In this document: piece after piece, positions 14,455 through 22,285 of the stretch
How positions within the stretch are numbered: position 1 is the first letter of the stretch
Layout: each line of letters starts with the position of its first letter
Assembly (NCBI GenBank): GCA_034435615.1
Contig: DAOTWZ010000002.1
Coordinates: forward strand, 1-25,821
Length of the DNA: 25,821 nt
DNA from: H17-190 sp034435615
GTDB taxonomy: Bacteria > Chloroflexota > Dehalococcoidia > SM23-28-2 > HRBIN24
Reading direction: 5' to 3'
Translations under genes and position numbers: made by a program
Notes under the pieces: generated by a model
What the model was told of the DNA's origin: nothing
The model's input: only the letters and a program-made list of their open reading frames with translations
Databases searched by the model: none

Positions 14455-15795
14455 ATGATGTTCCAGCCGGAATGCGAGGCGATGCCCCGCTCCCAACTGG
14501 CCGCCCTCCAGCTCCGCCGTCTCCAGGAGCTGCTACGGCGACTGGAGAACTCCCCCTCGCCCTTCTGGCGAGAGCGCCTCGCCTCGGCCAGGGTCAGAGC
14601 GGAGGAGTTCCGGCACCTGGAGCAACTGGCCTCCCTCCCCTTTACCGTCAAGGCTGACCTGCGGGACAACTACCCCCTGGGCATGCTGAACGTCCCCATG
14701 CGCCAGGTGGTGCGCCTCCATGCCTCCTCCGGCACCAGGGGGAAGCCCACCATCGTCGCCTACACCGCCCAGGATATAGACATCTTCGCCGAGGTCAACG
14801 CCCGCTCCCTGGCCGCCGCCGGCGCCACCCCGGACGATGTCATTCATAACGCCTACGGCTACGGCCTCTTCACCGGCGGACTGGGGCTGCACTACGGCAT
14901 AGAGCGTCTGGGGGCCACGGCCGTGCCCGTCTCCGGGGGGAACACGCCCCTCCAGCTCCAGCTCCTGGTGGACCTGGAGGCTAATGGCCTCTGCTGCACC
15001 CCCTCCTACGCCATGCTCCTGGCGGAACGGGCGGCGGAGGCCGGCATCCTGGACCGCCTGCGGCTGCGCTACGCCATCCTGGGGGCCGAGCCCTGGTCCG
15101 AGGAGATGCGCCGCAAGATCGAGGAGGCCTTCGGCGGCATCGACGCCTGCGATATCTACGGCCTGAGCGAGGTCATGGGCCCTGGCGTGGCCATCGAGTG
15201 CCGGGAGGAGAAGCGAGGACTCCACGTCTGGGAGGACCACTTCTACCCCGAGATCGTCGACCCTCAGACCGGGGAGCCCCTGCCCGAGGGCCAGCAGGGA
15301 GAGCTGGTGCTGACCACCCTCACCAAAGAGGCCTTCCCCGTCCTCCGCTACCGCACCGGCGATATCACCTACCTGACCAGCGAGCCCTGCTCCTGTGGCC
15401 GCACCATGCGACGCATCGGCCGCATCGCCGGCCGCGTGGACGATATGCTCATCATCCGTGGCGTCAATGTCTTCCCTTCGGAGATAGAGGCCGTCATCAT
15501 GGCCGACCCTGCTCTGGCCGGCCACTACGCCATCGTCGTCGACCGCAGGGGGGCCCTACCCCGCCTGGAGGTGCGGGCGGAGCTGGCCCACCCCCTGGAG
15601 GCGGAGCAGGCGCAGGCGGTGGCCCGGCGCCTGCGGGAGGCCCTGGACACCCGCCTCCGCCTCTCCACCGATGTGGTGATGGAGGCGCCGGGAGCCATCC
15701 CCCGCACGGAGGTGGGGAAGGCCCGTCGCGTCTACGAGCGCACCCCCTCGTCCGACCCCTTCCCCGGGCCGGGGCTGGCCGCCGAGCGCTCCTGA
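14455..15795 (+). CDS. Phenylacetate-CoA ligase family protein (AMP-forming, PaaK-like)
   Basis: A 446-residue adenylate-forming enzyme that activates an aromatic acid to its CoA thioester using ATP. GGGAGG lies 5 bases before ATG 14455 and 8 before a second ATG at 14458; either is possible. The P-loop ASSGTRGKPTIVAYT matches PaaK, as do YGYGLFTGGLGLHYG, ILGAEPWSEEMR, the aromatic-site block DIYGLSEVMGPGVA, and the hinge RYRTGDI. SCGRTMRRIGRIAGRVDDMLIIRGVNVFPSEIE fits the start of the C-terminal domain. The paa ring-degradation genes are absent from the window, so it may act on phenylacetate or a related aryl acid. It is divergent from mutS. Confidence 0.9.
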   Translation: MMFQPECEAMPRSQLAALQLRRLQELLRRLENSPSPFWRERLASARVRAEEFRHLEQLASLPFTVKADLRDNYPLGMLNVPMRQVVRLHASSGTRGKPTIVAYTAQDIDIFAEVNARSLAAAGATPDDVIHNAYGYGLFTGGLGLHYGIERLGATAVPVSGGNTPLQLQLLVDLEANGLCCTPSYAMLLAERAAEAGILDRLRLRYAILGAEPWSEEMRRKIEEAFGGIDACDIYGLSEVMGPGVAIECREEKRGLHVWEDHFYPEIVDPQTGEPLPEGQQGELVLTTLTKEAFPVLRYRTGDITYLTSEPCSCGRTMRRIGRIAGRVDDMLIIRGVNVFPSEIEAVIMADPALAGHYAIVVDRRGALPRLEVRAELAHPLEAEQAQAVARRLREALDTRLRLSTDVVMEAPGAIPRTEVGKARRVYERTPSSDPFPGPGLAAERS

Positions 15796-15886
15796 GGGAC
15801 CTCTCCGCCGCCCACCTACCGTAACGCTCCCGGATAGGCTACCCTGGGGCCAGACACTACCTGTCTGCGAGGCCCCGGCGGCGGAG

Positions 15887-16225
15887 ATGAGCGGCAACGG
15901 CGACACCAAAGAGCTGCCCGAGGACTGGGTGCTGGCTGAGCTGCCCCTTGAGGCCTTCCTGGAAGGACTCAAGGAGGCCGACGGTGTGGAGGAGAGGGCG
16001 GAGGAGCTGGCCTCCCGCCCCGAGGAAGAGATAGAGGAGAGGCTGCGCCGGAGGAAGGGCATCCAGAGCCTCCGCTCCGCCGGGCTGGACTTCGCCGTGC
16101 GGCGGGCGCCCGGCGCCCTGCGGGGCACCGCCGTGGTGGTCATCGTAGCCACAGCGGTGGCGGTGGCCCTCTACCGGCTGGGACGTCGGCGCCGCCAGCA
16201 CCGCGAGGACGAGGGCTCCCCCTGA
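15887..16225 (+). CDS. Small membrane-anchored protein of unknown function
   Basis: A 112-residue protein I do not recognise. Residues 1-75 are strongly charged and probably helical, with an acidic run (EERAEELA, EEEIEERLRRR) that could form a coiled coil. A single hydrophobic segment (about 79-96, VVVIVATAVAVALY) is followed by the basic stop-transfer RLGRRRRQHR and an acidic tail. The order of charges suggests one membrane anchor near the C-terminus. GGAG abuts the ATG directly, so initiation looks weak. It follows the CoA ligase gene by 91 bases on the same strand and ends 8 bases from the end of ccdA. Confidence 0.6.
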   Translation: MSGNGDTKELPEDWVLAELPLEAFLEGLKEADGVEERAEELASRPEEEIEERLRRRKGIQSLRSAGLDFAVRRAPGALRGTAVVVIVATAVAVALYRLGRRRRQHREDEGSP

Positions 16226-16233
16226 GGCGGCGC

Positions 16234-16983
16234 CTACAGCAGGTCCCGCCCGTACTGCCACCAGTAGGCGATGAGGTAGACGCCGGCCAGCACCAGAAAG
16301 AGGGCGGCCAGCCGCTGCACGTGGGGCAACACCCGGCGCAGGGGACGCACCGCTGCCTCCCGGAACAGGGCCATGGTCACGGCCACCAAGGAGACCACCA
16401 GGCCCATCCCTAACGCATAATAGAGGAACTGCAGCAGACCGCCCAGGAAGCCGCCGGCCAGAGCGCTCCCCACCACCACCAGGAAGATGGGTAGCGTGCA
16501 GCCCAGCGACGCCACGGCATAGGCCACGCCGAAGGACAGCGCCAGCCAGGGTGCCCGCCCCTCCGGCGCCACCACCTGGGTGGCCGGCGGCAGCACCAGG
16601 TAGTGGCCTGGCCACAGGAGCCAGAGCCCCAGTCCCACCAGCAGCGCCCCCACCACCAGGGAGGCCCAGGGGAAGAGCTCCAGGAGCTCCCTCGCCCCGG
16701 CGGAGACCGGGAGACCCACCAACCCGAAGACAAGCACGAACCCCAAGGTCACCAGGGCACCCATCAGGAGGGAGCGCAGCAGGCGGACGGCCAGCGGTGG
16801 TGGACCCTCGACGCCCTCGCCCGGGCGATAGCCCAACTGCAGGGCAGCGAAGGAGGGCAGCATGATGAAGCCACAGGGATTGAAGGAGGCCGCCATCCCG
16901 GCGGCGAAGGAGTAGGCCAGGGGCAACCCCTGCACCAGTCGCTGCAGCGGCTCCAAGTAGGTCTGAGGGTCGGGCAGGCCCAT
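16234..16983 (-). CDS. ccdA: Cytochrome c biogenesis / thiol-disulfide interchange protein CcdA
   Basis: A 249-residue polytopic membrane protein with about six hydrophobic segments. It passes reducing equivalents from cytoplasmic thioredoxin to the outside of the membrane. The two redox cysteines are Cys37 in FNPCGFIMLPSF and Cys162 in ASLGCTLPIF, the characteristic pair of the DsbD/CcdA family. The ATG at 16983 has AGGGGG about 6 bases upstream. A GTG at 16989 would overlap that site and is less likely. No extracytoplasmic thioredoxin partner (ResA/CcmG) is adjacent, so the acceptor is unknown. Confidence 0.88.
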   Translation of the reverse strand: MGLPDPQTYLEPLQRLVQGLPLAYSFAAGMAASFNPCGFIMLPSFAALQLGYRPGEGVEGPPPLAVRLLRSLLMGALVTLGFVLVFGLVGLPVSAGARELLELFPWASLVVGALLVGLGLWLLWPGHYLVLPPATQVVAPEGRAPWLALSFGVAYAVASLGCTLPIFLVVVGSALAGGFLGGLLQFLYYALGMGLVVSLVAVTMALFREAAVRPLRRVLPHVQRLAALFLVLAGVYLIAYWWQYGRDLL

Positions 16984-17092
16984 CGTCACCCCCCTGAGGA
17001 GGCCGCGGCGCCGCAGGCGCCTCTCCCAGGGCCACTTTCAACCTACACCCTTTCGCACCCGGGCGTCCACGGGGCCACCTGCTCACAACCTG

Positions 17093-18008
17093 CTATCGAG
17101 CGGGAGCCCGCGAGAGACGGGACTTGAGGCGCTGGGCGCGGGCGTAGGGCTCCCGGATGCGGGCCTCCGGCACCCTGCCCTCCCGGACCAGCCTCTCGAT
17201 CAGCTCTATCGTCCTGAGGGCGATGTCCGGCTCGTAGACGGAGTTGTTGGCGATGGCCAGGATGTCCACGCCCGCGTTGATGGCTAGCTCCACCGCCCCC
17301 TCGTAGGGATAGTGCTGGCGGATGGCCCCCATCTGCATATTGTCCGCGATGACGGCGCCATCGAAGCGCAGCTCCTGGCGCAGGAGGCCGGCGATGACCT
17401 CACGGGGGAGGGTGGCCGGGTACCGGGGGTCGAGGCGGGCGTTGAAGACGTGGGCGGTCATGACCACGTCGGCATCGCCGCTGGCGCTGAGTTCCTTGTG
17501 GAGGCGGGGTCGTTCCGCTCCCCCAGCTCCTGGTGAGAGACAGTGGGCGAAAAGGCGTGCTTCTCGTTCAGGCGGGCGTTGAGGCCGCCCTCTTGGTCGG
17601 CGCGGACGATGAGGGTCGTGCGGGAGAGGGCGTGCAGGCCTTCGATCAGCTCGCGCACCTGCTGGGGAGACTGGACGTTGCGCAGGGGCGAACGCGTCGG
17701 CACATCGAAATCGAAAAGGAAGACGCCGCCCAGCCCCTACTGACGGATGACGGGGGCGATGTCCGCCTCGGCCGCCGTCAACCCGCGGAAGCCCACCACC
17801 AGCATCTGGGCTATCATGGCCCGCAGCGATGGCCCGGCGGGCGTCGCCCCGCTCGTCTCCGGCGTCTCCAGCGAGACCGCCGGCGATGGCTGCGATCTCT
17901 CCCGCCCGGCGCCGCAGGCGTAGAGGGCGAGGTAGCCACAGGCCTCGCCGCCAGCTTCAAGAAGGAGCGTCTGGAGACCAGACCGCGGTGAGCCTGACCC
18001 CTGTTCAT
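17093..18008 (-). pseudogene. Decayed family-3 glycoside hydrolase (NagZ-like beta-N-acetylhexosaminidase), Tat-lipoprotein type
   Basis: The pieces fall in two frames with at least three lesions. The start at 18008 has GGAGG 7 bases upstream and gives a twin-arginine signal, SRRSFLK. A frameshift near 17944-17951 is then needed to reach the hydrophobic ACGYLALYAC, a lipobox-like end. The second frame has MIAQMLVVGFRGLTAAEAD and VIRQ, then TAG at 17737-17739, then GLGGVFLFDFDVPTR, RADQEGG and SHQELGERNDP. Near 17505 it jumps to a third piece, LHKELSASGDADVVMTAHVFNARLDP, continuing with ADNMQMGAIR and AGVDILAIANN. About 100 residues of the usual family are missing at the jump, including the KHFPGHG motif and the catalytic His-Asp loop. 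A functional enzyme is very unlikely. Confidence 0.85.
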
Positions 18009-18187
18009 GGGCCTACCTCCGGTGGCACAGCCCTATGGTAACGTCCTCTCTCCGCTCAGGGCAGCGGCCTGGCGAGCGGGAGCGCGAGTTCGGGACGCTG
18101 GCGGAGTGATACCTGTCTTGGCGGGGAAGGAGGCCCACTACGACCAGGGGCGGACGGGATGGCCCGGGCGGGGCCAGCCCAAGGTAG

Positions 18188-18206
18188 GAGAGGCCGGCCG
18201 CCTCTC
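18188..18206 (-). terminator. Terminator-like hairpin after the tRNA operon
   Basis: A perfect 7-bp stem, GAGAGGC (18188-18194) with GCCTCTC (18200-18206), and a 5-base loop. It begins 11 bases beyond the CCA end of tRNA-Asn in the direction of transcription. No T-run follows. Confidence 0.4.
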
Positions 18207-18217
18207 TGAGAGTCGTT

Positions 18218-18292
18218 TGGCTCCCCGGGCAGGACTCGAACCTGCAACCTGGCGGTTAACAGCCGCCCGCTCTACCGTTGAGCTACCGGGGA
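18218..18292 (-). tRNA. tRNA-Asn (anticodon GTT)
   Basis: On the minus strand a full cloverleaf is readable: acceptor TCCCCGG with CCGGGGA, D-arm AGCTCAACGGTAGAGC, anticodon loop CTGTTAA, T-arm CAGGTTCGAGTCCTG, discriminator G and an encoded CCA. Length is 75 bases including CCA. It is the last of three tRNA genes in one probable transcript. Confidence 0.95.
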
Positions 18293-18306
18293 ACCCTGTC
18301 GATGCC

Positions 18307-18380
18307 TGGCTGCGGAGCCAGGATTCGAACCTGGACCAAGGGATCCAAAGTCCCCTGTGCTACCGTTACACCACTCCGCA
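18307..18380 (-). tRNA. tRNA-Gln (anticodon TTG)
   Basis: On the minus strand: acceptor TGCGGAG with CTCCGCA, anticodon stem-loop around CTTTGGA (anticodon TTG), T-arm CCAGGTTCGAATCCTGG, discriminator G and an encoded CCA. It is the middle gene of the tRNA trio. Confidence 0.95.
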
Positions 18381-18408
18381 GCCTGTCCCTGGAGATATGG
18401 TCCCGGGC

Positions 18409-18497
18409 TGGTGCCGAAGGCCGGACTCGAACCGGCACGAGGGCTTCCCCTCAGCGGATTTTGAGTCCGCCGCGTCTACCAGTTCCGCCACTTCGGC
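18409..18497 (-). tRNA. tRNA-Leu (anticodon CAA)
   Basis: On the minus strand: acceptor GCCGAAG with CTTCGGC, anticodon stem GCGGA/TCCGC with loop CTCAAAA (anticodon CAA), a long variable arm typical of class II tRNAs, T-arm GCCGGTTCGAGTCCGGC, discriminator A and an encoded CCA. Length is 89 bases including CCA. It is the first gene of the trio. Confidence 0.95.
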
Positions 18498-18552
18498 GCG
18501 CGTCTCAGCAGGGACAGACGTGCTCTCGTATCCTGCTCCGCTGCCAGAGTCG

Positions 18553-18582
18553 ATTGTGACCGATGTCGTTTTAACATGTCAA
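18553..18582 (-). promoter_or_regulatory. Probable promoter of the tRNA-Leu-Gln-Asn operon
   Basis: On the minus strand a perfect TTGACA (18577-18582) is followed, after 18 bases, by CACAAT (18553-18558, four of six -10 bases). The predicted start is about 50 bases before tRNA-Leu. The rest of the 170 bases between tRNA-Leu and the GGDEF-EAL gene shows nothing else clear. Confidence 0.45.
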
Positions 18583-18667
18583 GCTCGGCCCAGGCGACGC
18601 CTGACCCACACCAGAACCTTGACGCCCTCTCTCCGACGCGCGCGGGCCCTCTCGCCCCCGCGCTGGC

Positions 18668-20896
18668 TCAGCTCCCGCTCCCGCCCCTCTGGGACGCCCG
18701 GGGGAAGGGGAGGAGCGGTTCCGTTCCCGCCGGGGAGGAGCGTCGCCAGGAGCGGGCCACCACGTCCACGGAGGCGCCCCGGCGCAGGAGCCGGCCGAAC
18801 TCCTCCGCCGGCATCGGCCGGCCGAAGAGGAAGCCCTGGACCTCGTAACAGTGGAGGCGCTGCAGGAAGTCGAGCTGTTCGCTGTTCTCCACGCCCTCGG
18901 CGATGACGCGGAGCGCACAACTGCGGGCCAGGGTGACGATGGCCGTCACCATAGCGTTCCCTGTGGAGTCCTTGCCGATGTCTCGCACGAAGGAGCGGTC
19001 TATCTTGAGGATGTCCAGAGGCAGCGCCTTCAGGTAGTTCAGGGAGGAATGTCCGGTGCCGAAGTCGTCCAGGGAGACGAGGAAGCCCATCGCCCGCAGC
19101 TCCTTCAGGAGGGCGATGGCAGCATCCATGTCCCGCATGATGGCGCCCTCCGTGACCTCCAGCACTAACCGGCCGGGCTCGACTCCTGTCTCCTCCAACA
19201 ACTGGCCCAGCAGGGGGACGAGGCCCGGGCGCTGCAGCTGTCGGGCCGATATGTTCACTGTCAGGGCGATGGAGGGCAGGCCGGCCTCCTGCCAGGCCCG
19301 CAGTTGCCGGCAGGCCTCCTTCAGCACCCACGTCCCCAGGGGAACTATAAGGCCGCTATCCTCCGCCAGGGGAATGAAGGAGTCCGGCAGCATCAGGCCC
19401 TTCTCCGGGTGCTGCCAGCGCACCAGCGCCTCGGCGCCGAAGACGCGGCCGTTCCGCACGTCCACCTGCGGCTGGTAGTAGAGCAAGAGCTCGCCCCGCT
19501 CCAGGGCTCGCCAGAGCTCGCTCTGGAGGGTCAGCCACTGGGACATGCTGGCGTCCATACTGGGGCTATAGAGGCGGTAGGAGTCGCCACCCTCCTCCTT
19601 GGCCTTGTACATGGCGATGTCGGCGTTGCGAAGCAGGGCCTCGGCATCCTGGCCGTCCTCCGGGAAGAAGACGGTGATCCCCAGGCTGGCGGTGACGCGA
19701 AACTGGCGGCCCAGGATCTCCTGGGGCTCTCGCACCCGCTGCAAGACCCTCTCCGCTACTTCCACCGCCTCCTCGGCGGAGGCATCGGGCAGGAGGAGGG
19801 TGAACTCGTCGCCCCCCACGCGGGCCGCCATATCGCCCTTGCGGATGATGGTCTCCAGCCGGTGGGCTATCTGCTGGAGAACGTGGTCGCCCAGGGTATG
19901 GCCGAAGGTGTCGTTTATGAACTTGAAGCGATCCAGGTCTAGGAAGATGACCGACATGCGCCGGTTGCGCTGCCGCGCCTCCCGCAGCGCCTGGGCCAAC
20001 CGCTCTTCAAAGTAGTGGCGGTTGGGCAGGCCGGTGAGGGCGTCGTGGTAGGCCATATGCTTGATGGTGTCCTGGGCCTGTTGCAGCTCCGTGAGGTTCT
20101 GCTCCAGCTCCTGGGTTCGCCTCAGGAGGGAGTCGGCCATGCGGTTGAAGTCCCGGGCCAGGGACGCCACCTCCACCGGCCCCCGCTCCGGCACCCTGAC
20201 GTAGAGGTTTCCGGCGGCGATGGAGCGGGCGCTGGCCTGCAGCGTCAGGAGGGGCCGCGTGACGGAGAGGACGACGATAGCCGCCTCCAGGGCGCCTATG
20301 AAAAGGGCGAAGCCGCCCAGCCCCACCTGCACCCACAGCATACGGGTCAGGACACCTTCCAGCCGGACCTTCTCCTCGAGAGAGAGGGTCAGCCAGCGGT
20401 CCGTGACGGCGTCCAGGGGAGCGATGACGCGGTCAGCCTCCACGGTCAACCTCCTCCCCAGCTCGTTGGCGTCCACGGGCTCCCCTCTCAGATAAGCCTG
20501 AACGGCGTTGTCGACCTGACTGCGGAAGCTGTCCACGCGGTCGATGAGCCCCTGGATGAGGCGCGCATCCTCCTCCAGCCCCAGCGCCCGCGCCTGGGCC
20601 ATCGCCGTCTCCAGATCCTGCCGGCTGGAGGCGATGGCCTGCTGATAGGCCAGGAAGTAGCCGTGCTCCTTGAGGGAGGCGAGAGCGGCCAGAGAGGCAG
20701 CGGCCCGCAGGAACTCGCCGCGCGCTCGCTGCATGATGGTGGCAGTGGTGGAAGTGCGCTCAATGGTGTTCATACGCTCCCGATGCCCCTGGATGCCGAG
20801 GATAGCTGCCACGGTGAGGGCCAGCAGCAGGAAAAGCATCAGAGAGACCGCGAAGGCCATGCGGCCACGGGCCGAACCAAAGAGACCCCGGGGCAT
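18668..20896 (-). CDS. Membrane GGDEF-EAL protein (diguanylate cyclase / c-di-GMP phosphodiesterase)
   Basis: A 742-residue inner-membrane protein. Membrane segments at about 12-34 and 188-211 flank a helical extracytoplasmic sensor of about 150 residues. A HAMP-like linker (about 212-263) and a short coiled coil follow. The GGDEF domain (about 280-445) has an intact GGDEF at 361-365 and an RxxD inhibitory-site motif (RKGD, 352-355). The EAL domain (about 455-705) keeps EAL (489-491), TVNIS, the loop-6 DDFGTGHSSL, KIDRSFV and AEGVEN. Both c-di-GMP synthesis and hydrolysis are therefore possible by motif. The ATG at 20896 has GGGAG 7 bases upstream; a GTG at 20902 is nearly on top of that site. 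It is divergent from the kinase gene. The C-terminal 40 residues look disordered and basic. Confidence 0.92.
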   Translation of the reverse strand: MPRGLFGSARGRMAFAVSLMLFLLLALTVAAILGIQGHRERMNTIERTSTTATIMQRARGEFLRAAASLAALASLKEHGYFLAYQQAIASSRQDLETAMAQARALGLEEDARLIQGLIDRVDSFRSQVDNAVQAYLRGEPVDANELGRRLTVEADRVIAPLDAVTDRWLTLSLEEKVRLEGVLTRMLWVQVGLGGFALFIGALEAAIVVLSVTRPLLTLQASARSIAAGNLYVRVPERGPVEVASLARDFNRMADSLLRRTQELEQNLTELQQAQDTIKHMAYHDALTGLPNRHYFEERLAQALREARQRNRRMSVIFLDLDRFKFINDTFGHTLGDHVLQQIAHRLETIIRKGDMAARVGGDEFTLLLPDASAEEAVEVAERVLQRVREPQEILGRQFRVTASLGITVFFPEDGQDAEALLRNADIAMYKAKEEGGDSYRLYSPSMDASMSQWLTLQSELWRALERGELLLYYQPQVDVRNGRVFGAEALVRWQHPEKGLMLPDSFIPLAEDSGLIVPLGTWVLKEACRQLRAWQEAGLPSIALTVNISARQLQRPGLVPLLGQLLEETGVEPGRLVLEVTEGAIMRDMDAAIALLKELRAMGFLVSLDDFGTGHSSLNYLKALPLDILKIDRSFVRDIGKDSTGNAMVTAIVTLARSCALRVIAEGVENSEQLDFLQRLHCYEVQGFLFGRPMPAEEFGRLLRRGASVDVVARSWRRSSPAGTEPLLPFPRASQRGGSGS

Positions 20897-21060
20897 CCTC
20901 ACTCTCCCTGTCTGAAAGACCCTCCGCTACTCGCTCAAGTGATGGGACGCGGGAGCACGCCAGACTGTTACGGCCGCCGATCAGGGTTTTCCCCTAGAGG
21001 TTGGTAGCGACGACTATGGCCAGCAGGGGCTGCAGTCAGGCATTTTTCGCGCTTGGTTTA

Positions 21061-21173
21061 GTTACTCCAGGGCGCATCATCGGTCTGCGCGCCTTCACTT
21101 TACCGGTGAAAAAGAGTAACAATGCCGCTGTCGCGCTGTCTCTTACTCTGGAGGCCTGTAGGAAAGTAAGAGA
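21061..21173. promoter_or_regulatory. Repeat-rich control region between divergent signalling genes
   Basis: This AT-richer pocket holds GTTACTC (21061-21067) and its exact inverse GAGTAAC (21114-21120), a third TTACTC at 21143-21148, and an 8-bp perfect inverted repeat TCTCTTAC/GTAAGAGA (21139-21146 and 21166-21173) ending one base before the kinase ATG. A weak promoter, TTCACT-17-TAACAA (21094-21122), would fit the kinase operon. Repeated related motifs in a divergent signalling promoter suggest a response-regulator site. Nothing else is clear in the 20897-21060 part. Confidence 0.35.
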
Positions 21174-21174
21174 T

Positions 21175-22245
21175 ATGGAGCACTTCTCGGGACCGGGGCT
21201 GGCCACGCTGGTGATCGGCGGCGGGGAGAGGCTTCTCCTGGCCAGCGCCGGAGCGGAGTCCCTCTTCGGCTATCCCTGGGAGGAGCTGAGGCAGCGTCCA
21301 GCCAGCGACCTGCTGGAGCCCTGGCCGCCCCCCCGGGAGGCCGCGGACTGGAGCGATGCCGGGATAGATGTCGTCCCCTGCCTCTCCGTGGTGCGACGGG
21401 ACGGCATGCGCACCCCCGTGCGGGCCATCCTCTCCCGCGTGGAGTGCGAATACGGCCCCGCCATTATGCTCACCCTGCAGCGGGACGGGAGCCCGGGGCA
21501 CGATTGTCCCACGGCCGCCCTGGAGGCGGCCATCTTCCAGGCGCAGCGCCTGGCCAGCTTCGGCCAACTGGCCAGGGCGGTGGCCCATGACCTGAACAAT
21601 TACCTCTCCGTCATCCTGAATTACACCAGCTTCGTAGCCGATGGACTTCCCCGCCAAGATCCCCTGCGTGAAGACGTGGAGGAGATACGGCGGGCCGCCG
21701 AGCGGGCGGCCGGGCTCACCCAGCAGCTCCTGACCTTCGGCCGCCCGCACAGAGCTTCTTCGGCCAGGGCGGACCTCAACCAGGTGATCTCGGAGACGGC
21801 CAGGCTCCTCCAGCGGGCCATCAGCGAGCGCTATCGCCTGTTCCTCTCTCTGGATCCGACGGTGGGAGAGGTCCGCATGGACGAGGGGCACCTGGAGCAG
21901 GTGCTGGTGAACCTGGTCCTCAACGCCCGGGACGCCATGCCGGACGGCGGGACCATCGCCATAGAGACGGACGCCGTGGAGCTGTGGTCGGGCCCCAGCT
22001 ATCCCTCCCTGATACCCGGTCGCTACGCCTATCTGCGAGTGAGGGACACGGGCTGCGGCATGACGCCGGAGGTGCGGGCGCGGGCCTTCGAGCCCTTCTT
22101 CACCACCAAGGCCCACGGCGTCGGCTCCGGGCTGGGGCTCTCCATAGTCCACTCCCTGGTCCGTCAGGCAGGGGGCCGCGTCTGGCTGGACTCCCGGCCT
22201 GGCGAAGGGACCACCGTGACCGTATGCCTGCCAGCATGCCGGTGA
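21175..22245 (+). CDS. Soluble sensor histidine kinase with N-terminal PAS-like domain
   Basis: A 356-residue cytoplasmic kinase with no membrane segments. A PAS-like domain covers about 1-110. A HisKA helix follows with the phospho-acceptor His138 in AVAHDLNNYLSVIL, the HDxNN form seen in NtrB-like and hybrid kinases. The HATPase domain has N-box NLVLNARDAMPDGG, G1 DTGCGM, F-box FEPFFTTK and G2 GVGSGLGLSIV, all intact. The ATG at 21175 is where protein-like sequence begins; the frame stays open upstream to 21001, but that stretch does not look conserved and contains the inverted repeats. Ribosome binding signals are weak. It is followed 40 bases later by a REC-HD-GYP gene, its likely partner. 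Confidence 0.85.
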   Translation: MEHFSGPGLATLVIGGGERLLLASAGAESLFGYPWEELRQRPASDLLEPWPPPREAADWSDAGIDVVPCLSVVRRDGMRTPVRAILSRVECEYGPAIMLTLQRDGSPGHDCPTAALEAAIFQAQRLASFGQLARAVAHDLNNYLSVILNYTSFVADGLPRQDPLREDVEEIRRAAERAAGLTQQLLTFGRPHRASSARADLNQVISETARLLQRAISERYRLFLSLDPTVGEVRMDEGHLEQVLVNLVLNARDAMPDGGTIAIETDAVELWSGPSYPSLIPGRYAYLRVRDTGCGMTPEVRARAFEPFFTTKAHGVGSGLGLSIVHSLVRQAGGRVWLDSRPGEGTTVTVCLPACR

Positions 22246-22285
22246 CCAGCGGACGGCCGTCGCAGCGCGGGATGGAGGGACCGCT

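Noticed and set aside
17737..17739. TAG in the glycoside hydrolase read as pyrrolysine or suppressed
   Set aside because: The same gene also has a frameshift and a large internal loss, so decay is the simpler explanation.
21001..21174. N-terminal extension of the histidine kinase from ATG 21001
   Set aside because: The stretch does not look conserved and contains the inverted repeats and a possible promoter; 21175 is preferred.
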